From an uncultured Candidatus Saccharibacteria bacterium (GTDB taxonomy: Bacteria > Patescibacteriota > Saccharimonadia > Saccharimonadales > Saccharimonadaceae), in assembly GCA_937981355.1 (NCBI GenBank), contig CALJPD010000009.1, positions 1-64,000 on the forward strand: a stretch of DNA of 64,000 nucleotides, in the 5' to 3' direction. Shown one piece after another: positions 42,851-52,078 of this stretch. Both the position numbers and the translations under genes were made by a program. Every line of letters starts with the position of its first letter. The first letter of the stretch is position 1. The notes beneath the pieces were generated by a model. That model had not been told where the DNA came from. It did no database searches and saw nothing but the letters and a program-made list of their open reading frames with translations.

Positions 42851-43729
42851 CTACGCGCCAAGATGTGGGAACTGTCCATACGGCAAGAGGGCTATCTCGC
42901 GCACATTGCACTGCGCAGTGATGACATACTTCACCGCATCACCGATTTGCTCAGCTGTAAAGAGTGGATACGTCTCTGGCGTTTTGTCATAGCCAAGGTC
43001 GCGCGTGACGCGGATCGCCTCATCCATTGTGTAGTCGTTGTCAAAAAATCCAGTATCGGTGCTACCCGGCATAATCTCAGTGATAAAGATATTCTCTGGC
43101 GTAAGATCGAGGGCTATTGAGCGCAGCAAGCCATGGCCAGCCGCTTTCTGGGCTACATCTAGGCCAAGATGAGCCTTGGCGCGCACTGCTGCCGCAGCCG
43201 TGATGCTCATAACCTTGGTGTATGGTTGGCGGGCAAATACCCCGTGCTGACGCAGTGCTTGCAACAGTTTGACTAATGTGACGCAATTATTTTCTACCAA
43301 ATCAGGGATAGCCGCCGCCTCCATATCCCAGGTATGGGCAAGGAGGCTATTGTGGGGCAATGCCGCCTTGGTATCTGATGCCCCGCCATAGTGCACAACG
43401 TAGAGTGGTACACCTAGCTCTTGCTGGAGAGCTGCTGCCTGGCTCGCGGTCCGCTCGATGTCAGCTGCGCGGCGCAGGTCAGCTGGGATAAAGCGGTCGG
43501 TTGGTACGCCGCACGTCTCGGCAAAGATTGCTGCATCATCTGGTTGGTATCCTACGACCAAAAGATCATACTGCCCAGCAAGCTGCTTCACAACGCCAGC
43601 GGCAGCGTTCATTTTATAGTGCTGCCCTTGATAGGTCAGATACTCGATTTGTCCAAACTGCGAGGTAAAGTGCCGTTTGGCTGGCGTCACTTTTGCGCCA
43701 GTGATCATAATAAGTGGTTGCTGTGTCAT
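42851..43729 (-). CDS. SDR-like Rossmann protein with degenerate cofactor loop
   Basis: 292 residues. The late segment FITEIMPGSTDTGFFDN and the YPLFTAEQIGDAVKYVIT end are SDR-like, and a YTKV...K region may hold the active Tyr/Lys. The usual TGxxxGxG is replaced by ITGAKVTPAKRHF, so NAD(P) binding is doubtful. ATG 43729 is chosen because TATTAT ends 7 nt upstream; the longer frame would cover the neighbouring operator. It is divergent from the Zur-like gene and may share its operator. Confidence 0.65.
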   Translation of the reverse strand: MTQQPLIMITGAKVTPAKRHFTSQFGQIEYLTYQGQHYKMNAAAGVVKQLAGQYDLLVVGYQPDDAAIFAETCGVPTDRFIPADLRRAADIERTASQAAALQQELGVPLYVVHYGGASDTKAALPHNSLLAHTWDMEAAAIPDLVENNCVTLVKLLQALRQHGVFARQPYTKVMSITAAAAVRAKAHLGLDVAQKAAGHGLLRSIALDLTPENIFITEIMPGSTDTGFFDNDYTMDEAIRVTRDLGYDKTPETYPLFTAEQIGDAVKYVITAQCNVREIALLPYGQFPHLGA

Positions 43730-43759
43730 GGGTCGTATAATACGAGAGATTCTTAGTTT

Positions 43760-43778
43760 ATTGCAAATTTGTTGCAAT
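43760..43778. promoter_or_regulatory. Fur/Zur-type operator between divergent genes
   Basis: ATTGCAAATTTGTTGCAAT is a 9-1-9 palindrome (7 of 9 pairs) placed just upstream of the -10 (43785-43790) of the Fur/Zur gene and 31 nt from the divergent SDR-like start. It differs from the box of the other Fur-type gene by C/G at the fifth positions. Confidence 0.65.
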
Positions 43779-43799
43779 AAGTGCTATACTATTGCTCAT

Positions 43800-44231
43800 A
43801 TGGATGATTCGCTCGAGCTATTTGCCACTATCTTGCGCCAGCGTCATTACCGTGTAACCACTGTGCGGCGTGCAGTATTTTGTGCTCTCTACCAGCACGG
43901 GCCATGCACGATGCGCCAGCTTGCTGAGTACACTGCCATGGCCGACCGCGTGAGTGTGTACCGCTGCGTGGAGTTGTTTGAGCAGCTTGGCATTGCCCAG
44001 CGACTACCGATTGGCTGGAAGTACCAGCTTGAGCTAACCGATGTCTTTATTCGTCATCATCACCACGCAACGTGCCGCCGCTGTGGGCGAGTGATTGACA
44101 TTGCCGAGAATGAGGAGATCGAGCGGTTAATCGCAGCAATCGCTCAAGCTCATCACCTCGCCGAGCCCTCGCACACGTTCGAGATTCAAGGGATTTGCCC
44201 ACGCTGCCAGCGCCCTCGACAAGCTGGTTGA
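43800..44231 (+). CDS. Fur-family metalloregulator (Zur-like)
   Basis: 143 residues: winged helix (CTMRQLAEYTAMADRVSVYR) and metal domain with FIRHHHHATCRRCGRVIDI and a C-terminal GICPRCQ. These supply two CxxC structural-zinc pairs and several His for the sensor site. The HHHH run and the neighbouring CobW-type GTPase favour zinc sensing. ATG 43800 has TGCTATACT ending 9 nt upstream and the operator just before it, so it is probably self-regulated. Confidence 0.85.
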   Translation: MDDSLELFATILRQRHYRVTTVRRAVFCALYQHGPCTMRQLAEYTAMADRVSVYRCVELFEQLGIAQRLPIGWKYQLELTDVFIRHHHHATCRRCGRVIDIAENEEIERLIAAIAQAHHLAEPSHTFEIQGICPRCQRPRQAG

Positions 44232-44492
44232 TATCTACGCTCTCGCAATTAAGCGTCTTAAAATTTATCGTTATATAACGCTTCTTCTATTCAATCCACA
44301 AAGAGCTGCCTACCAATTTTCGTAGCTCTCCTCCCCGCCGCTTTCTCCTCAAGAATATTACAAGAGTCGTCATTCACTGACCAGTAGCTGCTCAAATTCA
44401 AAGCTGATTAGACAACCAGCTTCTTACCTACTCGAATGAAATGGTAGAGAGCTAACGGAGAGAACATGGGGATTTTTAATGCGTAGGTTTCA

Positions 44493-45905
44493 CTAGTCAC
44501 CCGCCGGCACCACAGCCTCAAGCCACAGCTGCAGCTCCTGCAATATAAACTCATCTGCCGTACCTGCCTTGGCCAAGCGCTGCAACGACGCCATAAAGCT
44601 CGGCAGCTGGGCCTGCAGGTGGGTGCTTCGCCATTGCTCCCACTGGGCTTGCTCATCATCACTGAGGCTCTGCGGGAAGCTACGCGCTTTGTAGTGGAGT
44701 AGCAGCTCAGGCAGGCGCTCATCACGAAAGGCCGGGTGGAAATCTGCCAGTGCCTTGGTATCGGCGCTGCGCACTGCAGCAATGTGCGTCTTGTCTGCGT
44801 CCGAGACAAAGCTGTCGTAGAGCTGCCCTTCGGGGTCGGTCGATTTTTTGTACTCACGCTTTTTTTCGTAGAGTGTGCGGAGCTTCTCAGCAAAGTCGGG
44901 ATGGTGGAGAAGGATATCGCGGTGGCGCGCCACAGTGGCCGCTTTGAGATGGATCTTACTCCAGCCATCGCCTTGCCCTAGCACACCAAGTGGTGCAACG
45001 GCTGGGCAACGATTGTATTGCAATAGTTTGACAGGTAGCGCCACAAAGCCATCGGCTTGGCGCTCCTCCCAGGTGGCAAAGATTTTCTTAGCAAGCTCCT
45101 GCTGGCTTAGGTTCACAAACGGCGTTGGGTCATAGCGCAGGTCATAGACCAAGACATTGCTATTGGGTGCTGGTGCTAGCGGAAAAGCGACGGTCGTCTT
45201 GGCATGTTGCTTATCGTAGCGACCACTGGTATAGACGAAGGGCTGCTTGGTCTCGAGATTGACCAGCCGCTGCACCGCCCTCTTGTCGCGCATAGTAAGG
45301 AGGTAGTCAAAAAGCTGAGGCTGAGCGCGCTTCACTAGCTTCGTTACTTCTATCAGCGCTGCCACATCAGCGAAGGCGTCGTGTGCATTGTCGTGTGCAA
45401 TGCCATTAGCTTTAGTAATGAGCTCCAGGCGGTTAGTAGGCTGACCATTCGCATCCATTGGCCACTCAATGCCATCTGGCCGCAGCGCCCGCGTTAGCCG
45501 CACGACATCGAGCATATCCCAGCGGCTCCGCCCATCCTTCCAACTCCACTCATATGGATCATAAAAATTCCGCCACAGCAGATGGCGGATAAACTCATCG
45601 TCAAAGCGCACATTGTTGAACCCCACAGCGATCGTCTCTTGTGTGAAGATCTCTTCGCTCACCATCCGCGCACATTCTGCCTCGCTATAGCCCTCCTCTA
45701 GCGTCTTCTGCGGCGTGATGCCAGTCACCATCAGGGCATCAGGACTTGGCAGAGTATCGTCGCTGAGCGTCACGAGAAAGTTATATGGCTCGCCAATTGG
45801 TTGCAAATCCATATCTGTCCGCTGCCCGGCAAACTGCATGATCCGATCCGTCTGCGCCCGAAAGCCACTCGTCTCAAGGTCGTAGAAAAAGAATGTTTGT
45901 GCCAT
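44493..45905 (-). CDS. sbcB: Exodeoxyribonuclease I
   Basis: 3'-5' single-strand DNA exonuclease of the DnaQ (DEDDh) fold: FFFYDLETSGF (Asp, Glu), GFNNVRFDDEF (Asp), and AHDNAHDAFADV (His, Asp). The SH3-like and helical C-terminal domains of ExoI follow. At 470 residues the length matches E. coli SbcB. Start ATG 45905, just 6 nt after the upstream gene's stop and with no ribosome site, so it relies on coupling. A 260-bp stretch downstream has no gene. Confidence 0.94.
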   Translation of the reverse strand: MAQTFFFYDLETSGFRAQTDRIMQFAGQRTDMDLQPIGEPYNFLVTLSDDTLPSPDALMVTGITPQKTLEEGYSEAECARMVSEEIFTQETIAVGFNNVRFDDEFIRHLLWRNFYDPYEWSWKDGRSRWDMLDVVRLTRALRPDGIEWPMDANGQPTNRLELITKANGIAHDNAHDAFADVAALIEVTKLVKRAQPQLFDYLLTMRDKRAVQRLVNLETKQPFVYTSGRYDKQHAKTTVAFPLAPAPNSNVLVYDLRYDPTPFVNLSQQELAKKIFATWEERQADGFVALPVKLLQYNRCPAVAPLGVLGQGDGWSKIHLKAATVARHRDILLHHPDFAEKLRTLYEKKREYKKSTDPEGQLYDSFVSDADKTHIAAVRSADTKALADFHPAFRDERLPELLLHYKARSFPQSLSDDEQAQWEQWRSTHLQAQLPSFMASLQRLAKAGTADEFILQELQLWLEAVVPAGD

Positions 45906-45911
45906 CACACA

Positions 45912-46805
45912 CTAACACCAGTCATTGTTGATAATTTCTATAGCACACCTCGCTAGAAACTTCTTAGATGCCTTTGTACCAACATGTTTTTTATCGTGCT
46001 CCAGTCCATAAACACCCTGCCTTACCTCTTTGAGGGTGTCTGCCACAGTATCCCTTTTCCACTCGAAAACGCTTTGATTAGACTTAAGTTCATCGACTGG
46101 TGCGACAGGATCAAGGTCAGCCGCTTCAAGGACTTCTCTCGGTACATCAATCTTACCCTTTTCCCAATTTGGTATGATATTTTTCAAAGCTTCCAATTGC
46201 CCGAGATTCTTTCTGAAATCATCCGACACACGTCTTGTACGGAGATCAGTTCCCGCCAGCACCAATTGCACATCCGTTTCTCTACCTTCTTTATCATAGA
46301 TAGCTTCTAGTTCTGATATGCTACGGATTTCTCGTTCCTTTGTTCTCTCGTGATTATCGATTGTCGCTTCAAGCCAATCGCCAAAATATCGTTTCGCATC
46401 CTCATCAGGGAGCTGCTTCTTTTCCAGTTGATACATTACATATTGTGTCAATTTACCAACCCGAGTATCCATAAGTAGGTCAACATCCCCTTCGTGAACC
46501 CCCTTAAGCAATCGTTTAGTATATTCCTCAGGCTCACCCTCCAAAAAGTGATCACCGAGAAATGGTTTTTTGCCATTCAGGCTTCTCATAATGTCAGATT
46601 TGATATTAAGAAATGCCTCTTGTTTAAAGCTAGCAGGCCCCAAAAGCTGCCGACCAATCAGAGGTTTTAATGCAGTCACTGCCAGCGTCAATGTTGTCGC
46701 ACCAACAGTTCCTAAGCTTTGTTCTCGACTCAATGCATATGTACTTTTTAGGTCCAAGGCTGCAACTTCCAGAGTACTTGGCACTTCTTTTTCTCTATTG
46801 CGCAT
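45912..46805 (-). CDS. Hypothetical protein (297 aa)
   Basis: No family recognised. Mostly helical and charged, cytosolic, with one short hydrophobic patch near residues 32-50 (GTVGATTLTLAVTALKPLIG). A clear TATAAT and an AGGAGGT ribosome site precede ATG 46805, so it is well expressed. It is joined to sbcB downstream, which suggests a DNA-related role, but nothing in the sequence shows it. Confidence 0.7.
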   Translation of the reverse strand: MRNREKEVPSTLEVAALDLKSTYALSREQSLGTVGATTLTLAVTALKPLIGRQLLGPASFKQEAFLNIKSDIMRSLNGKKPFLGDHFLEGEPEEYTKRLLKGVHEGDVDLLMDTRVGKLTQYVMYQLEKKQLPDEDAKRYFGDWLEATIDNHERTKEREIRSISELEAIYDKEGRETDVQLVLAGTDLRTRRVSDDFRKNLGQLEALKNIIPNWEKGKIDVPREVLEAADLDPVAPVDELKSNQSVFEWKRDTVADTLKEVRQGVYGLEHDKKHVGTKASKKFLARCAIEIINNDWC

Positions 46806-46886
46806 ATGACCTCCTGGGTTATATTAATCTACCTACTATTATACCATAAAATAACCTCTGTCACGCTAGTAGGACTGACACGTTGT

Positions 46887-48263
46887 TTATTGCTCCACCA
46901 GCGGGAACGGCTGGCTATCGCCAATCTGCACGATGCTGTCGCCCTCTGCTCCTTGACGAATGAGCTCATGCGTGACACCAAGACGCTTCATGATATCACG
47001 CAGGCGATTAACTGCCTCAAACTGGGCGAAGTTCGTGCGACGAGCAAATTTCTCGAGCTTTTGGCCAGACACAGCAAAGACACGCGGCATCTCGCCATTC
47101 TCTCGTGGGTTAGTGAGACCGCTCTCTACTGCCACCTCGACGCACTGCTGCGCCGCGTAACCCTGCAGTTGCTGTACTGCCCAGGCATCGGCCTTAGCTT
47201 GGCTACCAAGCGTAATGGTCGCAAGCTCTTCACCATCAGCAAAATCATCATCCTCTTCAGCTGCCGCCTCGGCTGCTCGTGCCGCTATTACTATCTGACG
47301 CAGAGCTCGCAGTACATCAACGACTCCCTGATGCGCAATCGAGGAAATTGCAAAAATCGACGTTGCTTCGTCAACTACCCGGCGCAGACTGTCTATCTGC
47401 ATTTGGATAATATCGTCATCGAGCCCATCACACTTCGTTAGCACGACGACCTCTGGCCGCTGAGCTAGCTCGGTGCTGTATTGCTGCAGCTCGTGACGAA
47501 TCGCTTGGTAACGCTCGGCTACATCATTACTATACACATCAACAAGATGGAGGAGCACAGCTGTCCGCTCGACGTGCCGCAAGAAGGCATCGCCCAGACC
47601 CTTGCCTTCGCTCGCTCCCTCAATCAGGCCAGGAATGTCGGCAATTAGGACCGAACCATCATCAATATCGGCTACACCAAGGTTGGGCGTGAGTGTGGTA
47701 AATTCGTAGTTTGCAATCTCTGGGCGAGCATTACTCACCACGCTCAGGAAGGTTGATTTGCCGGCATTTGGGAAGCCCACTAGGCCAACATCGGCCAGTA
47801 ACTTCAGCTCTAGCTCCGCCTCAAAGCTCTCCCCTGCCTCGCCTAGCTCGGCCATGCGCGGCGTTTGGCGCACACTAGATTTAAAATGCGCATTGCCAAA
47901 GCCACCATCGCCACCTTTGGCAATGACAGCCTCTTGCCCTGCCTCAGCGAGGTCGGCGATTACCATACCATCTCGCTTCACTAGTGTCCCTACCGGCACT
48001 TTGACAACCAGTGGCTTACCAGATCGGCCTGCCATCTTCTTCTTACCACCTGCAACACCAGGCTCTGTCTTGAGCTCTGGTTTGTAGCGAAACTTGAGCA
48101 AGGTATTGAGCTGTTCTGTTGCAACAAATACAACATCACCACCACGACCGCCATCTCCGCCATCAGGTCCACCTTTGTCTACATATATTTCATGTCGAAA
48201 GCTCACCGCGCCGTCGCCGCCGCGACCTGCTACTACTGTTACCTTTGCTGTATCTACAAACAT
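46887..48263 (-). CDS. obgE: Obg-family GTPase
   Basis: Ribosome assembly and stress GTPase of 458 residues. The glycine-rich Obg fold (VVAGRGGDGAVSFRHE, GGPDGGDGGRGGDV) covers 1-158. The G domain has GFPNAGKST, DIPGLIEGA and LTKCD. The C-terminal OCT domain contains QFEAVNRLRDIMKRLGVTHE. TATACT ends 9 nt before ATG 48263. Its promoter lies directly after the terminator of the upstream wall-hydrolase gene. Confidence 0.97.
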   Translation of the reverse strand: MFVDTAKVTVVAGRGGDGAVSFRHEIYVDKGGPDGGDGGRGGDVVFVATEQLNTLLKFRYKPELKTEPGVAGGKKKMAGRSGKPLVVKVPVGTLVKRDGMVIADLAEAGQEAVIAKGGDGGFGNAHFKSSVRQTPRMAELGEAGESFEAELELKLLADVGLVGFPNAGKSTFLSVVSNARPEIANYEFTTLTPNLGVADIDDGSVLIADIPGLIEGASEGKGLGDAFLRHVERTAVLLHLVDVYSNDVAERYQAIRHELQQYSTELAQRPEVVVLTKCDGLDDDIIQMQIDSLRRVVDEATSIFAISSIAHQGVVDVLRALRQIVIAARAAEAAAEEDDDFADGEELATITLGSQAKADAWAVQQLQGYAAQQCVEVAVESGLTNPRENGEMPRVFAVSGQKLEKFARRTNFAQFEAVNRLRDIMKRLGVTHELIRQGAEGDSIVQIGDSQPFPLVEQ

Positions 48264-48282
48264 ATACTATTAAGTATACCAA

Positions 48283-48310
48283 AAACACCTCTGCGACAAC
48301 AGAGGTGTTT
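48283..48310 (-). terminator. Intrinsic terminator of the LysM-CHAP gene
   Basis: AAACACCTCTG (48283-48293) and CAGAGGTGTTT (48300-48310) form an 11-bp stem. On the minus strand it ends in TTTTT and is followed at once by the obgE promoter. Confidence 0.88.
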
Positions 48311-48330
48311 ATAATGCTTAGCGTATCAAA

Positions 48331-49575
48331 CTAGTAGATATACTGGTAGCGACCACCGACTGCTTCGTTCCATGGGATGTTACCAAAGCCAACGCGGTTG
48401 AATCCACCACCCCAGCGGAAGCCGTTCATCTCGCTAATGGTGACCGAAACACCAGGGTTAACACTCTCGACAATGGCAACGTGGCCATACCCACCACCAT
48501 TTTGCATCACCGCACCAACGGCTGGCGTTGTGCCAACACCGTAGCCAGATGCACGGGCGAAGCTAGCCCAGGTAGCAGCATTGCCCCACTGGCGGCCGAT
48601 TGGCCGGCCAAGCTCAAGACGGCGCTCGTAGGCATAGAAAGTACAGTTACCCCAGGCGTAGCCACCACCGTCGCCACCGCCCGTCCAGGCGTGGGCTGTA
48701 CCAGCAGCGCCACCATAGGCACCAGTACCGTTATAGCTATTTGCACCAGTTGCAGTTGCATTAGCTGCGCGAGCAGCAGCACCTGAGCGTGGCGCTACGT
48801 AGCCTGGCTGCTCTTCTGTTGGCAGTGAACCATCAGGGATGATGAGCTGCGAGCCTTTAGCAGGGGTAGAGGTCAGCTCAAGGTCGTTGTAGAGAGTCAG
48901 CTGATTCTTATCTGCTTTGTATTTAGCGGCAATGCTATCAAGCGTATCACCATCCTTAACGGTATAGAGGATACCATTAACCGGTAAGATAGTTAGCTCT
49001 TTGCCTGGCTCAAGGGCATCACTGGTCAGATTGTTGACCCACTTGATGGTTTGCGTGCTAATCTTAAACTTGTCGGCAAGGCTTGGCACGCTATCGCCAG
49101 CAACTGTCGTGTATTTCTTGATAGTGCGGTTGTCGGCTGTTGGTTGAACAATCTGTGGCTTGTTGATTGTCGTAGCGCTCGTTTGAGTAAACGAGTTCTC
49201 TGCAGCAATTGACTGCGAGAGGTTAGCGACGTTATTGGCGACAGGCAAGCTGGTGCTCTCAGCAATCGACGTAGCAACATTGGTCGCAACGAGCTGATCT
49301 ACCCCGTCTGCCGATGGTGTTGCTGCTGTCTGGCGCGTTGCACTGACGGGCGCAGCGCTGGCTAGAGCGGTGTTTTCTGCCAAAATTGGCTGATAGCTCA
49401 TGGCAACGAGCGACAGTATCAAGACAAAAACCCCTACATAGGCCGATGTCCGTACTGGTGATAATGACTTATACAGTGGTCGCGGACGCCGACTCCGCAC
49501 GGTAATAGGCGAAAGTTCGAGTTGTGAAGCCTGCTCGGCTGCTTGTTGTTGACGAATGATCGTTCTCCTGCGCAT
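48331..49575 (-). CDS. Membrane-anchored LysM-CHAP cell-wall hydrolase
   Basis: 414 residues: a basic cytosolic start, one membrane helix (about 45-65), a Ser/Thr/Ala linker, two LysM units (YTTVAGDSVPSLADKFKIST; YTVKDGDTLDSIAAKYKADK) that bind glycan, a Gly-rich linker and a C-terminal CHAP amidase. CHAP catalytic residues are Cys in GNCTFYAYERR and His in GYGHVAIVES, with a later Asn-type residue. It would cut peptidoglycan, its own or a host's. No ribosome site is clear; TATAAG lies about 43 nt upstream. Confidence 0.93.
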   Translation of the reverse strand: MRRRTIIRQQQAAEQASQLELSPITVRSRRPRPLYKSLSPVRTSAYVGVFVLILSLVAMSYQPILAENTALASAAPVSATRQTAATPSADGVDQLVATNVATSIAESTSLPVANNVANLSQSIAAENSFTQTSATTINKPQIVQPTADNRTIKKYTTVAGDSVPSLADKFKISTQTIKWVNNLTSDALEPGKELTILPVNGILYTVKDGDTLDSIAAKYKADKNQLTLYNDLELTSTPAKGSQLIIPDGSLPTEEQPGYVAPRSGAAARAANATATGANSYNGTGAYGGAAGTAHAWTGGGDGGGYAWGNCTFYAYERRLELGRPIGRQWGNAATWASFARASGYGVGTTPAVGAVMQNGGGYGHVAIVESVNPGVSVTISEMNGFRWGGGFNRVGFGNIPWNEAVGGRYQYIY

Positions 49576-49665
49576 CTATTACTAGCGCGCGACTACCTCA
49601 CTCTGTCTTTCTTCTCTTATACACGAGAACGGAGCACACATGTCGACCGATTTTATTATGATATT

Positions 49666-49981
49666 AAAAAAATTGATTTCGGCGCTCGTACGACATTTAA
49701 AGGCAGGCCATTGGTAGAGCAATTCCCCTCTCTTGCATTCCCTGTATCCTCACTCACCGACTGGCTACGATCCATTCTACTACGCAGTTGTGATTTAGTC
49801 AATGGCTCACCACTGTGGTGGGAGATGATATTTTGTGGAAATTGCAACAATTTTACCTTGGTATTGTCACCTACGGACTTTCTGCTTGCGGGCCCTTCCT
49901 TGCGGGCATCACACGCCGCTTCAATAGTACGCAGCTTTTTGTAGGCTTAGTGTGAGGATATGCGGTTGCGGTTAGCCGAAA
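49666..49981 (-). ncRNA. Unassigned structured RNA, about 316 nt
   Basis: A promoter TTGCAA-N17-TATAAA overlaps the mltG stop. The predicted 5' end GCCGAAA-complement (TTTCGGC) pairs with the 3' end GCCGAAA (plus-strand 975-981 with 677-683), and the 3' arm is followed by seven T. Inside are further pairings: 707-713 with 800-806 (7 bp), 808-811 with 817-820, 839-844 with 848-853, and 870-874 with 941-945. A closed 5'-3' stem before a T-run is the form of RNase P RNA or 6S RNA, but their conserved motifs, apart from AGAAAGTCCG, are not found. This fills the 400-bp gap. Confidence 0.55.
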
Positions 49982-49983
49982 CT

Positions 49984-51675
49984 TTATAACTCCGAACAAA
50001 GCTTCTTGCAATGCTGCTTGATATTGGCTTGGTGCTCGGCTTCAGTGTTGGCAAAATAGACATTACCATCATCGCCAGCGAGGAAGAACTCATAGTTACC
50101 AGGAGCTGGGTCGGCCACTGCTTTGAGCGCACCGAGTCCGGGTGTGGCAATCGGCCCAGGTGGCAAGCCTGGCTTGATGCGTGTATTGTACGGCGAGTCG
50201 AGATTGACATTAGGGCTCACGCCAGCAACATCTGCTCCATAAATGAAGGTTACGTCCGAGCCAAGCACTTTGTTCTCGCGCAAACGCTTGTAAAAAACCT
50301 GAGCAATCTGTCGCTGGATCTGGTAACAATCTTGGCTCGCACCACCGCAGCCCATCTCGCGCTGGATGATGGAGGCAAGGGTGATAGCTTGGTAGAGATT
50401 GAGTTTTTGGGCTGCAAATTTGTCAACCAAGCCATTACTCTGAATCTGCTCATACATATGAGCGAAGGCTGCCTTGAGAGCCGCCTCTGGACCTTGATTA
50501 GCTGGCACGGAATAGGTATCTCCAAAAATATAGCCCTCGAGCGAGGTACCTGCTGGCTTATCGGCAAAGAGTGGGCTGTTATACGTCTTGGCGAGTGCAG
50601 CTTTGATCGACTCCTCACTGTAGCCAGCCCGTTTGAGTGCCGTGGTGGCGTCTTGGCCTTGTGGCTTATAACGCGAATCGACGACAGTGCCACCTGGCAA
50701 GAATGTGACAACGCGATTATCATGACACCCCTGCGAGAGCTTCGTCGCGATCTCAGGCAACGACTGCGAAGGGCTAAACTGACATACGCCAGCATGCAGC
50801 TGATTACGCGAGCCTGACAAGCGGGTATAGATATCAAAAGCTCTGGTATCGCGAATTAACCCCTGTTCCTTTAGCGTCGCGGCAACGGTCTTGAGCGTAG
50901 CACCATCATCGATTGTTATTGCTTTAGCAGTAGTATCTGTTCGATCGACTGGCTGTAGATTTTGATGATACCACCAATACCCTGCCACGATGATAAGCAA
51001 AATCAATAGCCCCACACCACTCAGCCACCACAACCACCGACGACGTCCGCGATGTGGCCGACCGGTATTGTAGCGTGGAGATTTTTTCTGAGAGCCAATC
51101 GTCCGACCTTTTGGTGCATCATCAGCAAAGAGTGGTGAAACACTATCATTATCAAGCAGACTTCCCCGCTGTGGCTCCGGTGTGGGCTGCGGCGGCTGGT
51201 TATCGTCGTCAAAGCCATAGAAGCTATCATCATCAAGCCCAGAAGGTAACGCATCATCAGCAAAATCATCAACTGGAGTGGTCGCCGGTTGAGGTTGCTG
51301 AGGTACTGGTTGCTGGACTGGCACTGCGTACGTGTCACGAGATGGAGATGGTGTACTACGGTAGGGCTGTGGCTGAGGTGCTGGTTGTGGCTGAGGCCTA
51401 CTCACCCGCGCGTAGGGATCATATGCCTGCTGCGGCGCAGGAGACGGTGCTGGCTGTGGCTGGATAGATTGTGTCGATTGTGGCTGTTGTCCCGCTATTG
51501 GGCGATGTGGCTCTGAGCGGCGTATATACGGCGACGCACTGCGCCCCGAAGACCCCACCGGAGGAACTGAGCGCCCCGACCGCGGCGTGATGCGTTCTAC
51601 TGGTGGTGGCGACATTGGTGGGTTTGGATTCCCTACCTGGAAGCCTCGGCCTGGCTGGCGGCGAAAATCAGTCAT
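49984..51675 (-). CDS. mltG: Endolytic murein transglycosylase MltG (YceG)
   Basis: 563 residues. A long Pro/Gln-rich cytosolic part (about 1-190), one helix (near 212-232: LWWLSGVGLLILLIIVAGYWW), a LysM-like segment and the YceG domain. The YceG domain has LEGYIFGDTYSVP, ASIIQREMG (catalytic Glu) and the PYNTRIKPGLPPGPIATPGL signature. It cleaves nascent glycan strands. ATG 51675 overlaps the ruvX stop (ATGACTGA). The disordered cytosolic tail is far longer than in E. coli MltG. Confidence 0.95.
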   Translation of the reverse strand: MTDFRRQPGRGFQVGNPNPPMSPPPVERITPRSGRSVPPVGSSGRSASPYIRRSEPHRPIAGQQPQSTQSIQPQPAPSPAPQQAYDPYARVSRPQPQPAPQPQPYRSTPSPSRDTYAVPVQQPVPQQPQPATTPVDDFADDALPSGLDDDSFYGFDDDNQPPQPTPEPQRGSLLDNDSVSPLFADDAPKGRTIGSQKKSPRYNTGRPHRGRRRWLWWLSGVGLLILLIIVAGYWWYHQNLQPVDRTDTTAKAITIDDGATLKTVAATLKEQGLIRDTRAFDIYTRLSGSRNQLHAGVCQFSPSQSLPEIATKLSQGCHDNRVVTFLPGGTVVDSRYKPQGQDATTALKRAGYSEESIKAALAKTYNSPLFADKPAGTSLEGYIFGDTYSVPANQGPEAALKAAFAHMYEQIQSNGLVDKFAAQKLNLYQAITLASIIQREMGCGGASQDCYQIQRQIAQVFYKRLRENKVLGSDVTFIYGADVAGVSPNVNLDSPYNTRIKPGLPPGPIATPGLGALKAVADPAPGNYEFFLAGDDGNVYFANTEAEHQANIKQHCKKLCSEL

Positions 51676-52078
51676 AGTGCGTCTCCAAATAGTCTTGCAA
51701 AATAATACTGGCAGCAACAGCATCAATAGCACCCTTGCTATACGGCTTTCCTTGAGCACGAAGATACTCCTCAGCCTGTACACTGGTGAGCGACTCATCT
51801 TGAAACGCCAAGCGCGGCGCGATATCTGTCAACTGAGTCGCAAACCGCTCAACATAGGCGGTTTGAGCTGTAGGCTCGCCCGATTGATTGCGCGGGTAGC
51901 CAACGACTACCACCCCAACACGCTCACTCATAATCAGCTGAGTGATCTGCTCAAGTTCACTACCATCCACTTCAATCGTATCATATGCGACAGCAATTCG
52001 CACGGACGGATCGGCAATTGCAACGCCAATCCGCCGTTCGCCGACATCAAGCGCTAAGTATGTTCTCTTATTGTTCAT
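51668..52078 (-). CDS. ruvX: RuvX/YqgF-type Holliday junction resolvase-like protein
   Basis: RNase H-fold protein of 136 residues: LALDVGERRIGVAIAD (first Asp), VVVGYPRNQSGEPTAQ, DESLTSVQAEEYL (Glu) and GAIDAVAASIILQDYL (Asp). All acidic active-site residues are kept. It is likely to act on 16S rRNA ends or junctions. Start ATG 52078 with AAAGGTGG upstream; a TTG 9 nt earlier is less likely. It overlaps both neighbours, so translation is coupled. Confidence 0.94.
   Translation of the reverse strand: MNNKRTYLALDVGERRIGVAIADPSVRIAVAYDTIEVDGSELEQITQLIMSERVGVVVVGYPRNQSGEPTAQTAYVERFATQLTDIAPRLAFQDESLTSVQAEEYLRAQGKPYSKGAIDAVAASIILQDYLETHYD

Noticed and set aside
44408..44500. A minus-strand tail reading like the end of another protein (FSPLALYHFIRVGKKLVV)
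   Set aside because: It only continues a shadow frame of sbcB and has no start or family match of its own; probably chance.
49666..49981. Calling the structured RNA RNase P RNA, tmRNA or 6S RNA
   Set aside because: Only one block (AGAAAGTCCG) resembles RNase P. The ACAGAA and other core blocks, a tmRNA tag and a CCA end were not found, so no name is assigned.
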